Shown here in pieces: positions 42,001-55,100 of a stretch of DNA of 64,000 nucleotides; position 1 is the first letter of the stretch; each line of letters opens with the position of its first letter. The stretch is taken from contig NC_133060.1 in assembly GCF_048771995.1 (NCBI RefSeq), forward strand, positions 2,165,501-2,229,500. The letters are read 5' to 3'. A program made the translations under genes and the position numbers. This DNA is from Taeniopygia guttata (lineage: Eukaryota; Chordata; Aves; Passeriformes; Estrildidae). The notes under the pieces are model-generated. The model made no database searches, had not been told where the DNA came from, and was given only the letters and a program-made list of their open reading frames with translations.

Positions 42001-45000
42001 CCAAAGCTGCCCCAAAAATACCCTAAAAAAAACCCAAAACTGCCCAAAAATAACCCCAAAACTGCCCAAAAAGTAACACCAAAAGTGCCTCAAAAAGTAC
42101 CCCCAAAACTGCCCAAAAATAACCCCAAAACTGCCCCAAAAATAACCCCAAACATAACCCCAAAACCAGGACCCCAAAATAGCCCTAAAACAGCCCAACA
42201 CTGCCCCAAAAATACCCTAAAAATAACCCCAACACTGCCCAAAAATACCCAAAAAATCCCCTAAAACTGCCCCAAAAATTTCCAAAAAATACTCCAAGAA
42301 TTTCCAAAAAGTACCCCGAAACTGCTCCAAAAATTCCCCCAAAATACCCTGAAACTGCCCCAAAAATTCCCCAAAACTGCCACAAAAATCCCTCAAAACT
42401 GCCCAAAAAATACCCCAAAACTGCCCCAGAAATTCCCTAAAAATACCCTGAAACTGTCCCCAAAATACACCAAAAATTCCCAAAAAAATACTCCAAGAAT
42501 TTCCAAAAAATCCCCTGAAACTGCTCCAAAAATCCCCCAAAATATACCCCAAAAATTACCCAAAAATCCCTAAAAACTGCCCCAAAAATTCCCTAAAGAT
42601 ACCCTGAAACTGCCCCCAAATTAGACCAAAAATTCCAAAAAATGACCCCAAAATGTCCCAAAAATACCCAAAAGTTCCCAAAAACTCCCCTAAATCTGCC
42701 CCAATTAACCCCCCAAAACTGCCCCAAAAATTCCCCAAAACTGCCCAAAAGTTTCCAAAAAATACCCCAAAGCTGCCCCAAAAATCTCCCCAAAAATCCC
42801 AAAAACTGCCCCAAAAATCCCCCAAACTGCCCCAAAAATCCCCTTTATCCCCCAATTCCTCTTTTTTTCCTAATTCCCCCTTTTACCCTCCAAAATTCCA
42901 TTTTTTTCCCCCAAATTCCCTTTTCCCACCAAATCCCATTTTTCTCCCCAAATTTTCCCCCCAAAAAATCAGTTTTTCCAAAAAAAAATTCCCAATTTTT
43001 CCCAAAACATTCTTTTTCCCCCAAAAAATTCTCATTTTTCACCCTAAAAATCCCATTTTTTACCCCTTTCCTCCCCAAAAATGCCAATTTCCCCCCAAAA
43101 TACTCTTTTTCTCCTCAAAAAAAATCCCCTTTTTTATCCCCTTTTTTCCCAAAAAATCCCAAAAATTTTTCCAAATAAATTCTCTTTTTTCCCCCCCCAA
43201 AATCCCATTTTTTTACCTGCTTTCCCCCCCAAAAATCCCAAATTTTCCCATTTCCCCCCCTTTTTTCCCCAAAAAAATTCTCATTTTTCCCCCAAAAAAA
43301 TTCTTTTATCCCCAAAAAATCCCTTTTTATCCCCTTTTTTTCCCCAAAAATCCCAAAAATTTTTCCCAAAAATTTCTCATTTCCCCCCCCAAAAATCCCA
43401 TTTTTACCCCTTTTTCCCCCAAAAAATCCCAGTTTTGCCCCTTTTTTCCCATTTTCCCCCAAAAAATCCCATTTTTTACCCCTTTCCCCAAAAAAAATCC
43501 CAAAAATTTTTCCCAAAAAATTACCTTTTTTCCTCCCAAAAAAATCCCCTTTTCCCACCAAAAATCCCAATTTTTTACCCCTTTTCTCCCCCCAAAAATG
43601 AGAATTTTTACCCCTTTTTACCCCCCAAAATCCTATTTTTTACCCCTTTTCCCCCCAAAAAAAATCCCAATTTCCCCCTTTTCCCCCTTTTCCCCCAAAA
43701 ATCCCATTTTTTACTCCCCAAAATCCCATTTTCTATTCCCCAAAATCCCATTTTTACCCCTTTTTCCCCAAAAAAATCCCAGTTTTTCCCCTTTTTCCCC
43801 CTTTTTCCCCCCAAAAATCCCAAAAATTTTTCCCAAAAAATTCTTTTTTCCTCCCAAAAAATCCCCTTTTCCCACCAAAAATCCCAATTTTTTACAACTT
43901 TTCTCCCTCAAAAAAAGAGAATTTTTACCCTCAAAAATCCTATTTTTTACCCCTTTTTCTCCCAAAAAATCCCAATTTCTCCCCCATTTTTCCCCCTTTT
44001 TTGCCCCTTTTTTCCCCAAAATCCCATTTCCTATTCTCCAAAATCCCATTTTTTCCCCCCAAAATCCCATTTTCTATTCCCCAAAATCCCATTTTTACCC
44101 CCCAAAAATCCCATTTTTACCCCTTTTTCCCCCAAAAATTCCCAGTTTTTCCCCCTTTTTTTCCCCTTTTCCTGCAAAAAAATCCCATTTCTTACCTATT
44201 TTCCCCAAAAAAACCCCAAAATTTTTCCCAAAAAATTACTTTTTCCCCCCAAAAAAATCCCCTTTTCCCACCAAAAATCCCAATTTTTTACCCCTTTTCT
44301 CCCCCCAAAAATGAGAATTTTTACCCCTTTTTACCCCCAAAATCCTATTTTTTACCCCTTTTCCCCCCAAAAAAAATCCTAATTTTCCCCCCTTTTTCCC
44401 CCTTTTTCCCCCAAAATCCCATTTTCTATCCCCCAAAATCCCATTTTCTATTCCCCAAAATCCTGTTTTTTACTCCCCAAAATCCCATTTTCTATTCCCC
44501 AAAATCCCAGTTTTTACCCCTTTCCCGAAAAAAATCCCAAAAATTTTTCCCAAAAAATTCTGGTTTTTCCTCCCAAAAAAATCGCCTATTCCCCACCAAA
44601 AATTCAATTTTTTTACCCCATTTTCTCCCTGAAAAAATGAGAATTTTTACCCATAAAAATCCTGTTTTTTACCCCTTTTTCCCTCCCAAAAAATCCCAAT
44701 TTCTCCCCCATTTTTCCCCTTTTTTTCCCCCTTTTCCCCCCAAAATCCCATTTTTTATTCCCCAAAATCCCATTTTTACCCCTTTTTCCCCCCAAAAATC
44801 CCAGTTTTTCCCCTTTTTTCCCCTTTTCCCCCCAAAAAATTATCTTTTTTCCTCCCAAAAAAATCCCCTTTTCCCCACCAAAAATTCCAATTTTTTACAT
44901 CTTTTCTCCCCCAAAATCCCTTTTTTTACTCCCCAAAATCCCATTTTTTCCCCCCAAAATCATATTTTTATGTCCCAAAATCCCATTTTTTATTCCCCAA

Positions 45001-48000
45001 AAATCCCATTTTCCATTCCCCAAAATCCCATTTTTTACTCCCCAAATTCCCATTTTCCCCCCAAATTCCCATTTTCCCCCCCAAATTCCCATTTTCCTCC
45101 CCAAAATCCCATTTTCTACTCCCCAAAATCCCATTTTCTATACCCCAAATTCCCATTTTTTACTCCCCAAAATCCCATTTTTTTCACCCCAAATTCCCAT
45201 TTCTATTCCCCAAATTCCCATTTTTCCCCCCAAAATCTCATTTTTTTCCCCCCAAATTCCCATTTTTTTCCCCTCAAAATCCCATTTTCCCTTCCCCAAA
45301 TTCCCATTTCCCCCCCCAATCCCATTTTTCCCAATTTTTGGCTTTTTCTCCCCAAAAGGAGCTGCAGCTGCTGGACGAGTCCAACTGCATCTTCCGGCTG
45401 CTGGGGCCGGTGCTGCTGCGGCAGGAGCTGCGCCAGGCGCGGGAGCACGTGGGGAAACGGCTGCAGTACATCGGGGGCGAGCTGTGAGTTTGGGGTGAAA
45501 ACACGGGATTTTGGGCAAAATGCAGAAAAAGTGAAAAAATGGGGAAAAACTGAGAAAAAATGAGGAAAAAACCCACAAAAAATTGGGAAAAATAGGGGCA
45601 AAAAGGGGGGAAATGGAGGGGAAACGGCTGCAGTACATCGGGGGCGAGCTGTGAGTTTGGGGTGAAAAACCGGGATTTTGGGCAAAATGCAGAAAAAGTG
45701 AAAAAATGGGGAAAAAATGGGGGAAAATGGGGAAAAAATGGGGGAAAACGGGGAAAAAATGGGGCAAAATGGGGGGAAATTGAGGGGAAGCGGCTGCAGT
45801 ACATCGGGGGGGAGCTGTGAGTTTGGGGTGAAAAACCGGGATTTTGGGCAAAATGCAGAAAAAGTGAAAAAATGGGGGAAAAGGGGGAAAAAACCACAAA
45901 AAATTGGCAAAAAATGGGAAAAATAGGGGCAAAAAGGGGGGAAATGGAGGGGAAACGGCTGCAGTGCATCGGGGGCGAGCTGTGAGTTTGGGGTGAAAAA
46001 CCGGGATTTTGGGCAAAATGCAGAAAAAGTGAAAAAATGGGGAAAAAAGGGGGAAAACGGGGAAAAACGGGGAAAAAAAACAGGAAAAATTGGCAAAAAA
46101 ATGGGAAAAATGGGGGGAAATTGAGGGGAAGCGGCTGCAGTACATCGGGGGGAGCTGTGAGTTTGGGGTGAAAAACCGGGATTTTGGGCAAAATGGGGAA
46201 AAGTGAAAAAATGGGGAAAAACTGAGAAAAAATGGGGAAAAAAACACAAAAAATGAGCAAAAAATGGGAAAAATAGGGGCAAAAAGGGGGGAAATGGAGG
46301 GGAAACAGCTGCAGTACATCGGGGGCGAGCTGTGAGTTTGGGGGGAAAAAACAGGATTTTGGGCAAAAATGGGAAAAAGTGAAAAAACAGGGAAAAACTG
46401 AGAAAAAATGGGGAAAAAATGGGGGAAAATTGGGAAAAAACGGGGGGAAAATGGGGGGAAATGGGGGGAGATGGAGGGAAACAGCTGGAGTGCATCAGAA
46501 GGGAGATGTGGGTTTGGGGTGAAAAACCGGGATTTTGGGCAAAAACGGGGAAATGGGGAAAAATGGGGGGAAAAGGGAAAAAAACGGGGAAAAAATGGGG
46601 GAAAACGGGGAAAAAATGGGGAATAAATGGGGGGAAATGGAGGGGAAACGGCTGCAGTACATCGGGGGCGAGCTGTGAGTTTGGGGTGAAAACACGGGAT
46701 TTTGGGCAAAATGCAGAAAAAGTGAAAAAATGGGGAAAAAAAGGGGAAAAAATGGGGGAAAATGGGGGGAAAATTGGGAAAAAAATGGGGGAAATGGGGG
46801 GAAATGGAGGGGAAATGGCTGCAGTGCATCAGAAGGGAGATGTGGGTTTGGGGTGAAAACACGGGATTTTGGGCAAAATGCAGAAAAAGTGAAAAAATGG
46901 GGGGAAAATGGGGAAAAACGGGGAAAAAAACCCAGGAAAAATTGGCAAGAAAATGGGAAAAGTGGGGAGAAATGGAGGAAAAAAGGGGAAAATGGCTGGA
47001 GTACATTGGGGGGAAATGTGGGTTTGGGGGGAAAAATGGGGATTTTGGGCAAAATGGGGAAAATTTGTGGGAAAATGGGGAAAACCCCCATATTCCCCCC
47101 AAAATCCCCATTTTCCCCCCAAAATCCCCATTTTTTCTCCAAAAATTCCCTTTTTTCCCCCATAATTCAATTTTTTTTCCCAAAATCCCATTTTTTCCCA
47201 TGCAAAATTCCCATTTTCCCCAAAAAATCCCCATTTTTCCCCCCTAAAATCAATATTTTCCCTCAAAATTCCCCTTTTTTTCCCGTCCAAAATTCCCTTT
47301 TTCCCCCAAAATTCAAAATATTTTCCCCCCAAAAAATCCCCATTTTTCCCAAAAAAATTCCCCATTTTCCCCCCCAAATCCCCATTTTTCCACCCCAGAA
47401 ATCCCATTTCCCTCCGAAAATCCCCATTTCCCCTCCAAAATCTCCATTTTCCCCAAAAAAATCCCCATTTTCCCCCCAAAATTCCCATTTTTCCCCAAAA
47501 ATTCAAAATTTCCCCCCAAATCCCCATTTTTCCTGCCCAAAATCCCCATTTTCCCCAAAAATCTCATTTTTTTCCCAAAACTCCCATTTCCCCCCCAAAA
47601 ATCCCCATTTTCCCCCCAAAAAATCAATTTTCACCCCAAAAAATCATTTTCCCCCCCTATAATCAATATTTTCCCCCAAATTCCCATTTTTTCCCTCCCA
47701 AAAATTCGCTTTTTCCCCCATAATTCAAATTTTTTTCCCAAAACCCCCATTTCCCCCCCAAATCCCCATTTTCCCCAAAATCCCCATTTTTCCCCCAAAT
47801 CCCCATTTTCCCCAAAAAAATTCAATTTTTTTTCCCAAAAATCCCAATTTTTCCCCCAAAAAAATCCCCATTTTTCCCCAAAAAATCCCTATTTTCCCAA
47901 AAAAACCCCAATTTTTTTCCCAAAATCCCCATTTTCCCCCCAAAATTCAAAATTTTTCCCCCAAAATCCTCGTTTCCCTCCCAAATCCCCTTTTTACCCC

Positions 48001-49004
48001 CCAAAATCCCCATTTTCCCCAAAAAAATCAAATTTTTCCCCCCAAAAATCCCCATTTTTCCCCCATAAAACCAATCTTTTCCCTCAAAATTCCCCTTTTC
48101 CCCACCCAAAATTCCCCTTTTCCCCCCCAAAACTCAGAATTATTTTCCGAAATTCCCCTTTTTGCCCCAAATCCCCATTTTACCCCAAAAAAATTCCATT
48201 TTCCCTCCAGAAATCCCTGTTTTTTCCCTAAATTCAATATTTTCTCCCTAAATTCCAATTTTTCCCCCCCAAAATTCCTGTTTTCCCCCCAAAATTTAAA
48301 ATTTTTTCCCAAAACTCCCATTTCCCCCCAAAATCCCCATTTTCCCCAAAAAATTCAAATTTTTTTCCCAAAATCCCCATTTTCCCCAAAAATCCCCATT
48401 TTCCCCCCAAATCCCCATTTTTCCCCCCCAAAATCCCCATTTTCTCCAAAAAAATCAAATTTTTTTCCCAAAACTCCCCTTTTCCCCCCAAAAATCCCCA
48501 TTTTTCCACAAAATCCCCATTTTCCCCCTAAAATTCCAAATTTTCCTCCCCAGATCCTCATTTTCCCTTCCAAAATTCACATTTTCCCCGCAAAATTCCA
48601 TTTTTTCCCCCAAAATCCTCGTTTCCCCCCCAAATCCCCATTTCCCCCCCCAAAATCCCCATTTTCCCAAAAAAATCAAAATTTTCCCCAAAAAAATCAA
48701 ATTTTTCCCCAAAAAAATCAAATTTTTTCCCCAAAAATCCCCATTTTCCCCAAAAAATCCCCATTTTTCCCCCATAAACCCAATCTTTTCCCTCAAAATT
48801 CCCCTTTTTCCCGCCCAAAATTCCCCTTTTCCCCCCCTGAACTCACAATTATTTCCCGTCATTCCCTTTTTGCCCAAAATCTCTGTTTTTTGCCCCATTT
48901 TCAGGAAGCGCTACGAGCAGCAGATGCAGGAGCTGGAGCGGCGCTCGGAGCAGCAGCGGGAGCTGCTGGGGCGGCTCCAGCAGGAGCTGCAGGCCCGGCC
49001 CTGA
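38963..49004 (+). CDS. PFDN6: PFDN6, prefoldin subunit 6, complete coding region
   Basis: Beta-type subunit of the hexameric prefoldin chaperone that delivers nascent actin and tubulin to the CCT/TRiC chaperonin in the cytosol. Coding exons: 38963-39026, 41579-41649, 45359-45483 and 48905-49004; 360 nt, 119 residues plus TGA (human 129). All introns are GT-AG with matching phases. The protein has the family layout: N-terminal coiled coil (EPLQKKLQAELEKYQQLQK), the hairpin region with RQKLETQLTENNIVQEEL and FRLLGPVLLRQEL, and a C-terminal coiled coil (KRYEQQMQELERRSEQQREL). The Kozak context CCCCCCATGGCGG supports the start. The exons are normal while all introns are arrays. Confidence 0.96.
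39027..41470. repeat. PFDN6 intron 1 array
   Basis: About 2.4 kb of 25-35 bp units (CCCCAAAATCCCCCCTGGGAA) directly after the donor. No exon copy is visible. Base content is C/A-rich, so both strands show long spurious open frames. Confidence 0.85.
41579..41649 (+). CDS. PFDN6: PFDN6 coding exon 2
   Basis: Residues 22-45; acceptor GTGTCCCCAG, donor GTGGGA. Encodes LGRAVAARQKLETQLTENNI and VQE. Confidence 0.96.
41650..42845. repeat. PFDN6 intron 2 array, CCCCAAAACTGCCCCAAAAATA
   Basis: Starts at the donor. Units of about 22 bp (AACTGCCCCAAAAATACC), about 50 copies; no exon copy. Confidence 0.85.
42846..45358. repeat. PFDN6 intron 2 array, CCCCAAAATCCCATTTTT
   Basis: Pyrimidine- and A-rich units of 18-25 bp with weak higher-order periods of several hundred bp (AAAAAATCCCAAAAATTTTTCC blocks recur), running into the exon 3 acceptor TTTTCTCCCCAAAAG. 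Confidence 0.8.
45359..45483 (+). CDS. PFDN6: PFDN6 coding exon 3
   Basis: Residues 46-86 plus two bases of L87; acceptor CCCCAAAAG (weak pyrimidine context near AG), donor GTGAGT. Encodes ELQLLDESNCIFRLLGPVLL and AREHVGKRLQYIGGE. Confidence 0.95.
45484..47075 (+). repeat. Exon-edge array: PFDN6 exon 3 donor
   Basis: Nine units of 160-180 bp carry about 35 bases of the end of exon 3 with its GTGAGT donor (GKRLQYIGGEL). Copies are near 45622, 45785, 45950, 46125, 46300, 46475, 46645, 46815 and 46990. Most are near-identical; 46475, 46815 and 46990 are diverged (GTGGGT instead of GTGAGT). Flanking text GTTTGGGGTGAAAAACCGGG is copied too. Confidence 0.92.
47076..48890. repeat. PFDN6 intron 3 array, CCCCATTTTCCCCCCAAAATC
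   Basis: About 1.8 kb of 18-25 bp C/T/A-rich units up to the exon 4 acceptor. No exon copies. Confidence 0.85.
48905..49004 (+). CDS. PFDN6: PFDN6 coding exon 4
   Basis: Last base of L87 to residue 119 and TGA (49002-49004); acceptor GCCCCATTTTCAG. Encodes KRYEQQMQELERRSEQQREL and LGRLQQELQARP. The C-terminal tail is about ten residues shorter than in human. Confidence 0.96.
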
Positions 49005-49100
49005 CACCCCAAATTTGGGATCCCCAAAACCCCCAAATTTCGGGGAAACACCCCAAAAAATCCCAAAATCCCCCCGGACCCAAAAACCCCAAAAATCGCC

Positions 49101-49106
49101 AATAAA
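49101..49106 (+). terminator. PFDN6 first poly(A) signal
   Basis: AATAAA 97 bp after the stop, followed by a T-rich element (TTTTTGTCTTATTTTG) about 30 bp later. It is the founder-like member of the downstream array. Confidence 0.75.
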
Positions 49107-52100
49107 TTCTGAGAAAAACAGCCCAAAATCTGAATTTTTGTCTTATTTTGATGATTAATTCCCAAATTTTGGGGGGACCCTGAGCACCCCAAAATTTTTG
49201 GGAACCCCCCAAAAAATCCCGTACCCCCCAATCCCAAAAATCCCAAAAATTCCCATTAAATTCCAAGAGAAACACCCCAAAATACAGATTTTTGTCTTAT
49301 TTTGATGATTAATTCCCAAATTTTGGGGGGGGGTCCTGAGCACCCCAAAATTTTTGGGAACCACCCCAAAAAAATCCCGAAATCCCCCCGGACCCAAAAA
49401 TCCCAAAAATCCCCATTAAATTCCAAGAAAAACACCCCAAAATACAGATTTTTGTCTTCTATTGTCATTAAATTCCCAAATTTTTAGGGGAATTTGGGGC
49501 CGTCCTGAGCACCCCAAAATTTTGGGAACCCCCCCAAAAAAATGCCAAAATCCCCCCGGACCCAAAAATCCCAAAAATCCCCATTAAATTCCAATAAAAT
49601 CACCCCAAAATACAGATTTTTGTCTTATTTTGGTGATTATTTCCCAAATTTTGGGAGGACCCTGAGAACCTCAAAATTTTTGGGAACCCCGAAAAATCCC
49701 AAAATCCCCCTGGACCCAAAAATCCCAAAAATCCCCATTAAATTCCAATAAAATCACCCCAAAATACAGATTTTTGTCTTTTATTGTCATTAAATTCCCA
49801 AATTTTTAGGGGAATTTTGGGGCTCCTCAGCACCCCAAAATTTTGGGGAACCCACCGAAAAATCCCAAAATCCCCCTGGAGCCAAAAACCCCAAAAATCC
49901 CCATTAAATTCCGAGAAAAACGCCCCAAAATACAGATTTTTGTCCTATTTTGATGATTAATTCCTAAATTTTGGGGGTGTCCTGAGTACCCCAAAATTTT
50001 GGGACCCCCAAAAAATCCCAAACCCCAAAATCCCCAAAAATCCCCATTAAATTCCAAGAAAATCACCCCAAATTCTGAATTTTTGTCTGCTATTGTCATA
50101 AAATTCCCAATTTTTTTGAGAATTTTGGGGCTCCTCAGCACCCCAAAATTTTGGGGACCCCCCAAAAAATCCCGGACCCCCCAATCCCAAAAATCCCAAA
50201 AATCCCCATTAAATTCCAAGAAAAACACCCCATAATACAGATTTTTGTCTTATTTTGATGATTAATTCCCAAATTTTGGGGGGACCCTGAGAACCCCAAA
50301 ATTTTGGGGACCCCCCAAAAATCCCGGACCCCAAAAATCCCCAAAATCCCCATTAAATTCCAAGAAAATTACCCCAAAATCTGAATTTTTGTCTGCTATT
50401 GTCATTAAATTCCCAAATTTTTAGGGGAATTTGGGGCTGTCCTGAGCACCCCAAAATTTTGGGGACCCCCCAAAAAATCCCCAAATCCCCCCGGACCCAA
50501 AAATCCCAAAAATCCCCATTCAATTCCAAGAAAATATATTTTTTTTTATAATTTATAATCAGATTTTTGTCTGATTTTGATTATTAATTCCCAAATTTCG
50601 GGGGGGACCCTGAACACCCAAAAATTTTGGGGACCCCCCAAAAATCCTGGACCCAAAAATCCCAAAAATCCCCTTTAAATTCCGAGAAAATCACCCCAAA
50701 ATTTGAATTTTTGTCCCATTTTGATGTTCAGTTCCCAAATTTTGGGGGAATTTTGGGGGACCCTGAGCCCCCCAAAATTTTGGGGATCCCCCAAAAATCC
50801 CAGACCCCAAAAATCCCCATTAAATTCCAAGACAAACACCCCAAAATACAGATTTTTGTCTTATTTTGATGATTAATTCCCAAATTTTGGGGGACCCTGA
50901 GAACCCCAAAATTTTGGGACCCCCAAAAAATCCCGGACTCAAAAATCCCCATTAAATTCCAGGGAAAACACCCCAAAATCTGAATTTTTGTCTGCTATTT
51001 TCATTAAATTCCCAAATTTTTAGGGGAATTTGGGAGGACCCTGAGCACCCCAAAATTTTGGGGACCCCCCAAAAATCTTGGATCCCACAATGCCAAAAAT
51101 TCCAAAAATCCCCATTAAATTCCAGGAAAAACACCACAAAATGCAGATTTTTGCCTTATTTTGATGGTTAATTCCCAAATTTTGGGGGGGATCCTCAGCA
51201 CACCAAAATTTTGGGAACCCCCCAAAAAAGTCCCAAAATCCCAAAAATCTCCATTGAATTCGAGGAAAATCACTCCAAAATTGGGATTTTTGTCTTCTAT
51301 TGTCATTAAATTCCCAAATTTTTAGGGGAATTTTGGGGTTCCTCAGCGCCCCAAAATTTGGGGATCCCCCAAAAATCCCGGACCCAAAAATCCCAAAAAT
51401 CCCCATTAAATTCCAGGAAAACGCCCCAAAATTGGGATTTTTGTCTCATTTTGATGTTCAGTTCCCGGATTTTGGGGGAATTTTGGGGGTCCTGAGCACC
51501 CCAAAATTTTGGGACCCCCCAAAAATCCCGGACCCAACAATCCCCATTAAATTCCAGGAAAACGCCCCAAAATTGTGATTTTTGTCTCGTTTTGATGTTC
51601 AGTTCCCAGATTTTCGGGGAATTTTGGGGGTCCTGAGCACCCCAAAATTTGGGAACCCCCCAAAAATCCCAGACCCCAAAAATCCCCATTAAATTCCAGG
51701 AAAAACACCACAAAATGCAGATTTTTGTCTTATTTTGATGATTAATTCCCAAATTTTGGGGGTCCTGAGCACCCCAAAATTTTGGGGACCCCCCCAAAAA
51801 TCCCGGACCCAAAAATCCCAAAAATCCCCATTAAATTCCGAGAAAATCACCTCAAAATTGAATTTTTGTCTTCTGCTGTCATTAAATTCCCAAATTTTTA
51901 GGGGAATTTTGGGGGGTCCTCAGCACCCCAAAATTTCGGGGAAACACCCAAAAAATCCCAAAATATCCCCGGACCCAAAATCCCAAAAATCCCCATTAAA
52001 TTCCGAGAAAAACACCCCAAAATACAGATTTTTGTCTTCTATTGTCATTAAATTCCCAAATTTTTAGGGGAATTTTGGGGGGGTCCTGAGCACCCCAAAA

Positions 52101-55100
52101 TTTGGGGAACCCCCCCAAAAATCCCAGACCCCAAAAATCCCCATTAAATTCCGGGAAAACACCCCAAAATACAGATTTTGGTCTTATTTTGATGATTAAT
52201 TCCCAAATTTGGGGGGGAACCTGAGCACCCCAAAATTTTGGGACCCCCCAAAAATCCCGGACCCAAAAATCCCAAAAATCCCCATTAAATCCAAGAAAAT
52301 CACCCCAAAATCTGAATTTTTGTCTTCTATTGTCATTAAATTCCCAAATTTTTTGAGCACCCCAAAATTTGGGGACCCCCCAAAAATCCCGGACCCAAAA
52401 ATCCCCATTAAATTCCAGAAAACGCCCCAAAATTGGGATTTTTGTCTCATTTTGATGTTCAGTTCCCAAATTTTTTGGGAATTTTGAGTGGTTCTGAGCA
52501 CCCCAAAATTTTGGGGACCCCCCAATCCAAAAATCCCAAAAATCCCCATTAAATTCCAGGAAAAACGCCCCAAAATACAGATTTTTGTCTTATTTTGATG
52601 ATTAATTCCCAAATTTTGGGGACCCTGAGCACCCCAAAATTTTGGGGACCCCCAAAAATCCCGCACCCAAAAATCCCAAAAATCCCCATTAAATTCCAAT
52701 AAAATCACCCCAAAATACAGATTTTTGTCTTATTTTGATGATTAATTCCCAAATTTTGGGGACCCTGAGAACCCCAAAATTTTGGGGACCCCCCAAAAAA
52801 TCCCAGACCCCAAAAATCCCCATTAAATTCCAGGAAAACGCCCCAAAATTGGGATTTTTGTCTCATTTTGATGTTCAGTTCCCAAATTTTTTGGGAATTT
52901 TGAGTGGTTCTGAGCACCCCAAAATTTTGGGGAACCCCCCAAAAATCCCGGACCCAAAAATCCCCATTAAATCTCAAGAAAAACACCCCAAAATACAGAT
53001 TTTTGTCTTATTTTGATGATTAATTCCCAAATTTTGGGGGGGGTCCTGAGCACCCCAAAATTTTGGGGAACCCCCCAAAAATCCCAGACCCAAAAATCCC
53101 CATTAAATTCCAAGGAAATCACCCCAAAATCTGAATTTTTGTCTGCTATTGTCATTAAATTCCCAAATTTTTTGAGCACCCCAAAATTTTGGGACCCCCC
53201 CAAAAATCCCGGACCCAAAACTCCCCATTAAATTCCAGGAAAAACACCCCAAAATACAGATTTTGGTCTTATTTTGATGTTCAATTCCCAAACTTTTTGG
53301 GGAAATTTTAGGGATCCTCAGCACCCCAAAATTTTGGGGAACCCCCCCAAAAAATCCCAAAATCCCCCCGGACCCAAAAATCCCAAAAATCCGCATTCAA
53401 TTCCAAGAAAATAATTTTTTATTTATAATTTATAATCAGATTTTTGTCTTATTTTGATGATTAATTCCCAAATTTTGGGGGGAACCTGAGCACCCCAAAA
53501 TTTTGGGGACCCCCCCAAAAAAATCTTGGAGCCCCCAATCCCCAAAATCCCAAAAATCTCCATTGAATTCCGAGAAAAACACCCCAAAATCTGAATTTTT
53601 GTCTGCTATTGTCATTACATTCCCAAATTTTTAGGGGAATTTTGGGGATCCTGAGCACCCCAAAATTTTGGGGACCCCCCAAAAATCCCGGAACCAAAAA
53701 TCCCCATTAAATTCCAGGAAAACGCCCCAAAATTGGGATTTTTGTCTTATATTGATGATCAGTTCCCAAATTTTTTTAGAATTTTGGGGGTCCTGAGCAC
53801 CCCAAAATTTTGGGGACCCCCCAAAAAATCCCGGACCCAAAAATCCCCATTAAATTCCAGGAAAAACACCCCAAAATGCAGATTTTTGTCTTATTTTGAT
53901 GATTAATTCCCGAATTTTGGGGGGACCCTGAGCAACCCAAAATTTTGGGGACCCCCCAAAAATCCCGGACCCAAAAATCCTAAAAATCCCCATTAAATTC
54001 AGAGAAAAACACCCCAAAATCTGAATTTTTGTCTGCTATTGTCATTAAATTCCCAAATTTTTTGAGCACCCCAAAATTTTGGGACCGCCCCAAAAATCCC
54101 GGACCCAAAAATCCCCATTAAATTCCAAGAAAATCACCCCAAAATCTGAATTTTTGTCTGCTATTTTCATTAAATTCCCAAATTTTTAGGGGAATTTGGG
54201 GTGTCCTGAGCCCCCAAAATTTTGGGGAACCCCCCAAAAATCCCCGACCCCAAAATCCCAAAAATCCCCATTAAATTCCAAGAAAATCCCCCCAAAATCT
54301 GAATTTTTGTCTTCTATTGTCATTAAATTCCCAAATTTTTAGGGGAATTTGGGAGGACCCTGAGCCCCCCAAAATTTGGGGACCCCCCAAAAAATCCCGG
54401 ACCCAAAATCCCAAAAATCCCCATTAAATTCCAGGAAAACGACCAAAAATTGGGATTTTTGTCTCATTTTGATGTTCAGTTCCCGGATTTTGGGGGAATT
54501 TTGGGGGTCCTGAGCACCCCAAAATTTGGGGACCCCCCAAAAAAATCCCGGACCCCAAAATCCCAAAAATCCCCATTAAATTCCCAGAAAATCACCCCAA
54601 AATCTGAATTTTTGTCTTCTATTGTCATTAAATTCCCAAATTTTTGGAGCACCCCAAAATTTTGGGACCCCCCCAAAAATCCCGGACCCAAAAATCCCCA
54701 TTAAATTCCAGGAAAACACCCCAAAATTGGGATTTTTGTCTGATTTTGATGTTCAGTTCCAAATTTTTTTTGGAATTTTGGGGGTCCTGAGCACCCCAAA
54801 ATTTTGGGGACCCCCCAAAAATCCCGGACCCAAAAATCCCCATTAAATCCCAGGAAAAACACCCCAAAATGCAGATTTTTGTCTTATTTTGATGATTAAT
54901 TCCCAAATTTCGGGGGGGGGGCCCTGAGCACCCCAAAATTTTGGGGAACCCCCACAAAAAATCCCAAAATCCCTCTGGACCCAAAAACCCCAAAATCCCC
55001 ATTAAATTCCAAGAAAACGCCCCAAATTTGGGATTTTTGTCTCATTTTGATCTTCAGTTCCCAAATTTTTGGGGAATTTTGGGGACCCTGAGCACCGCAA

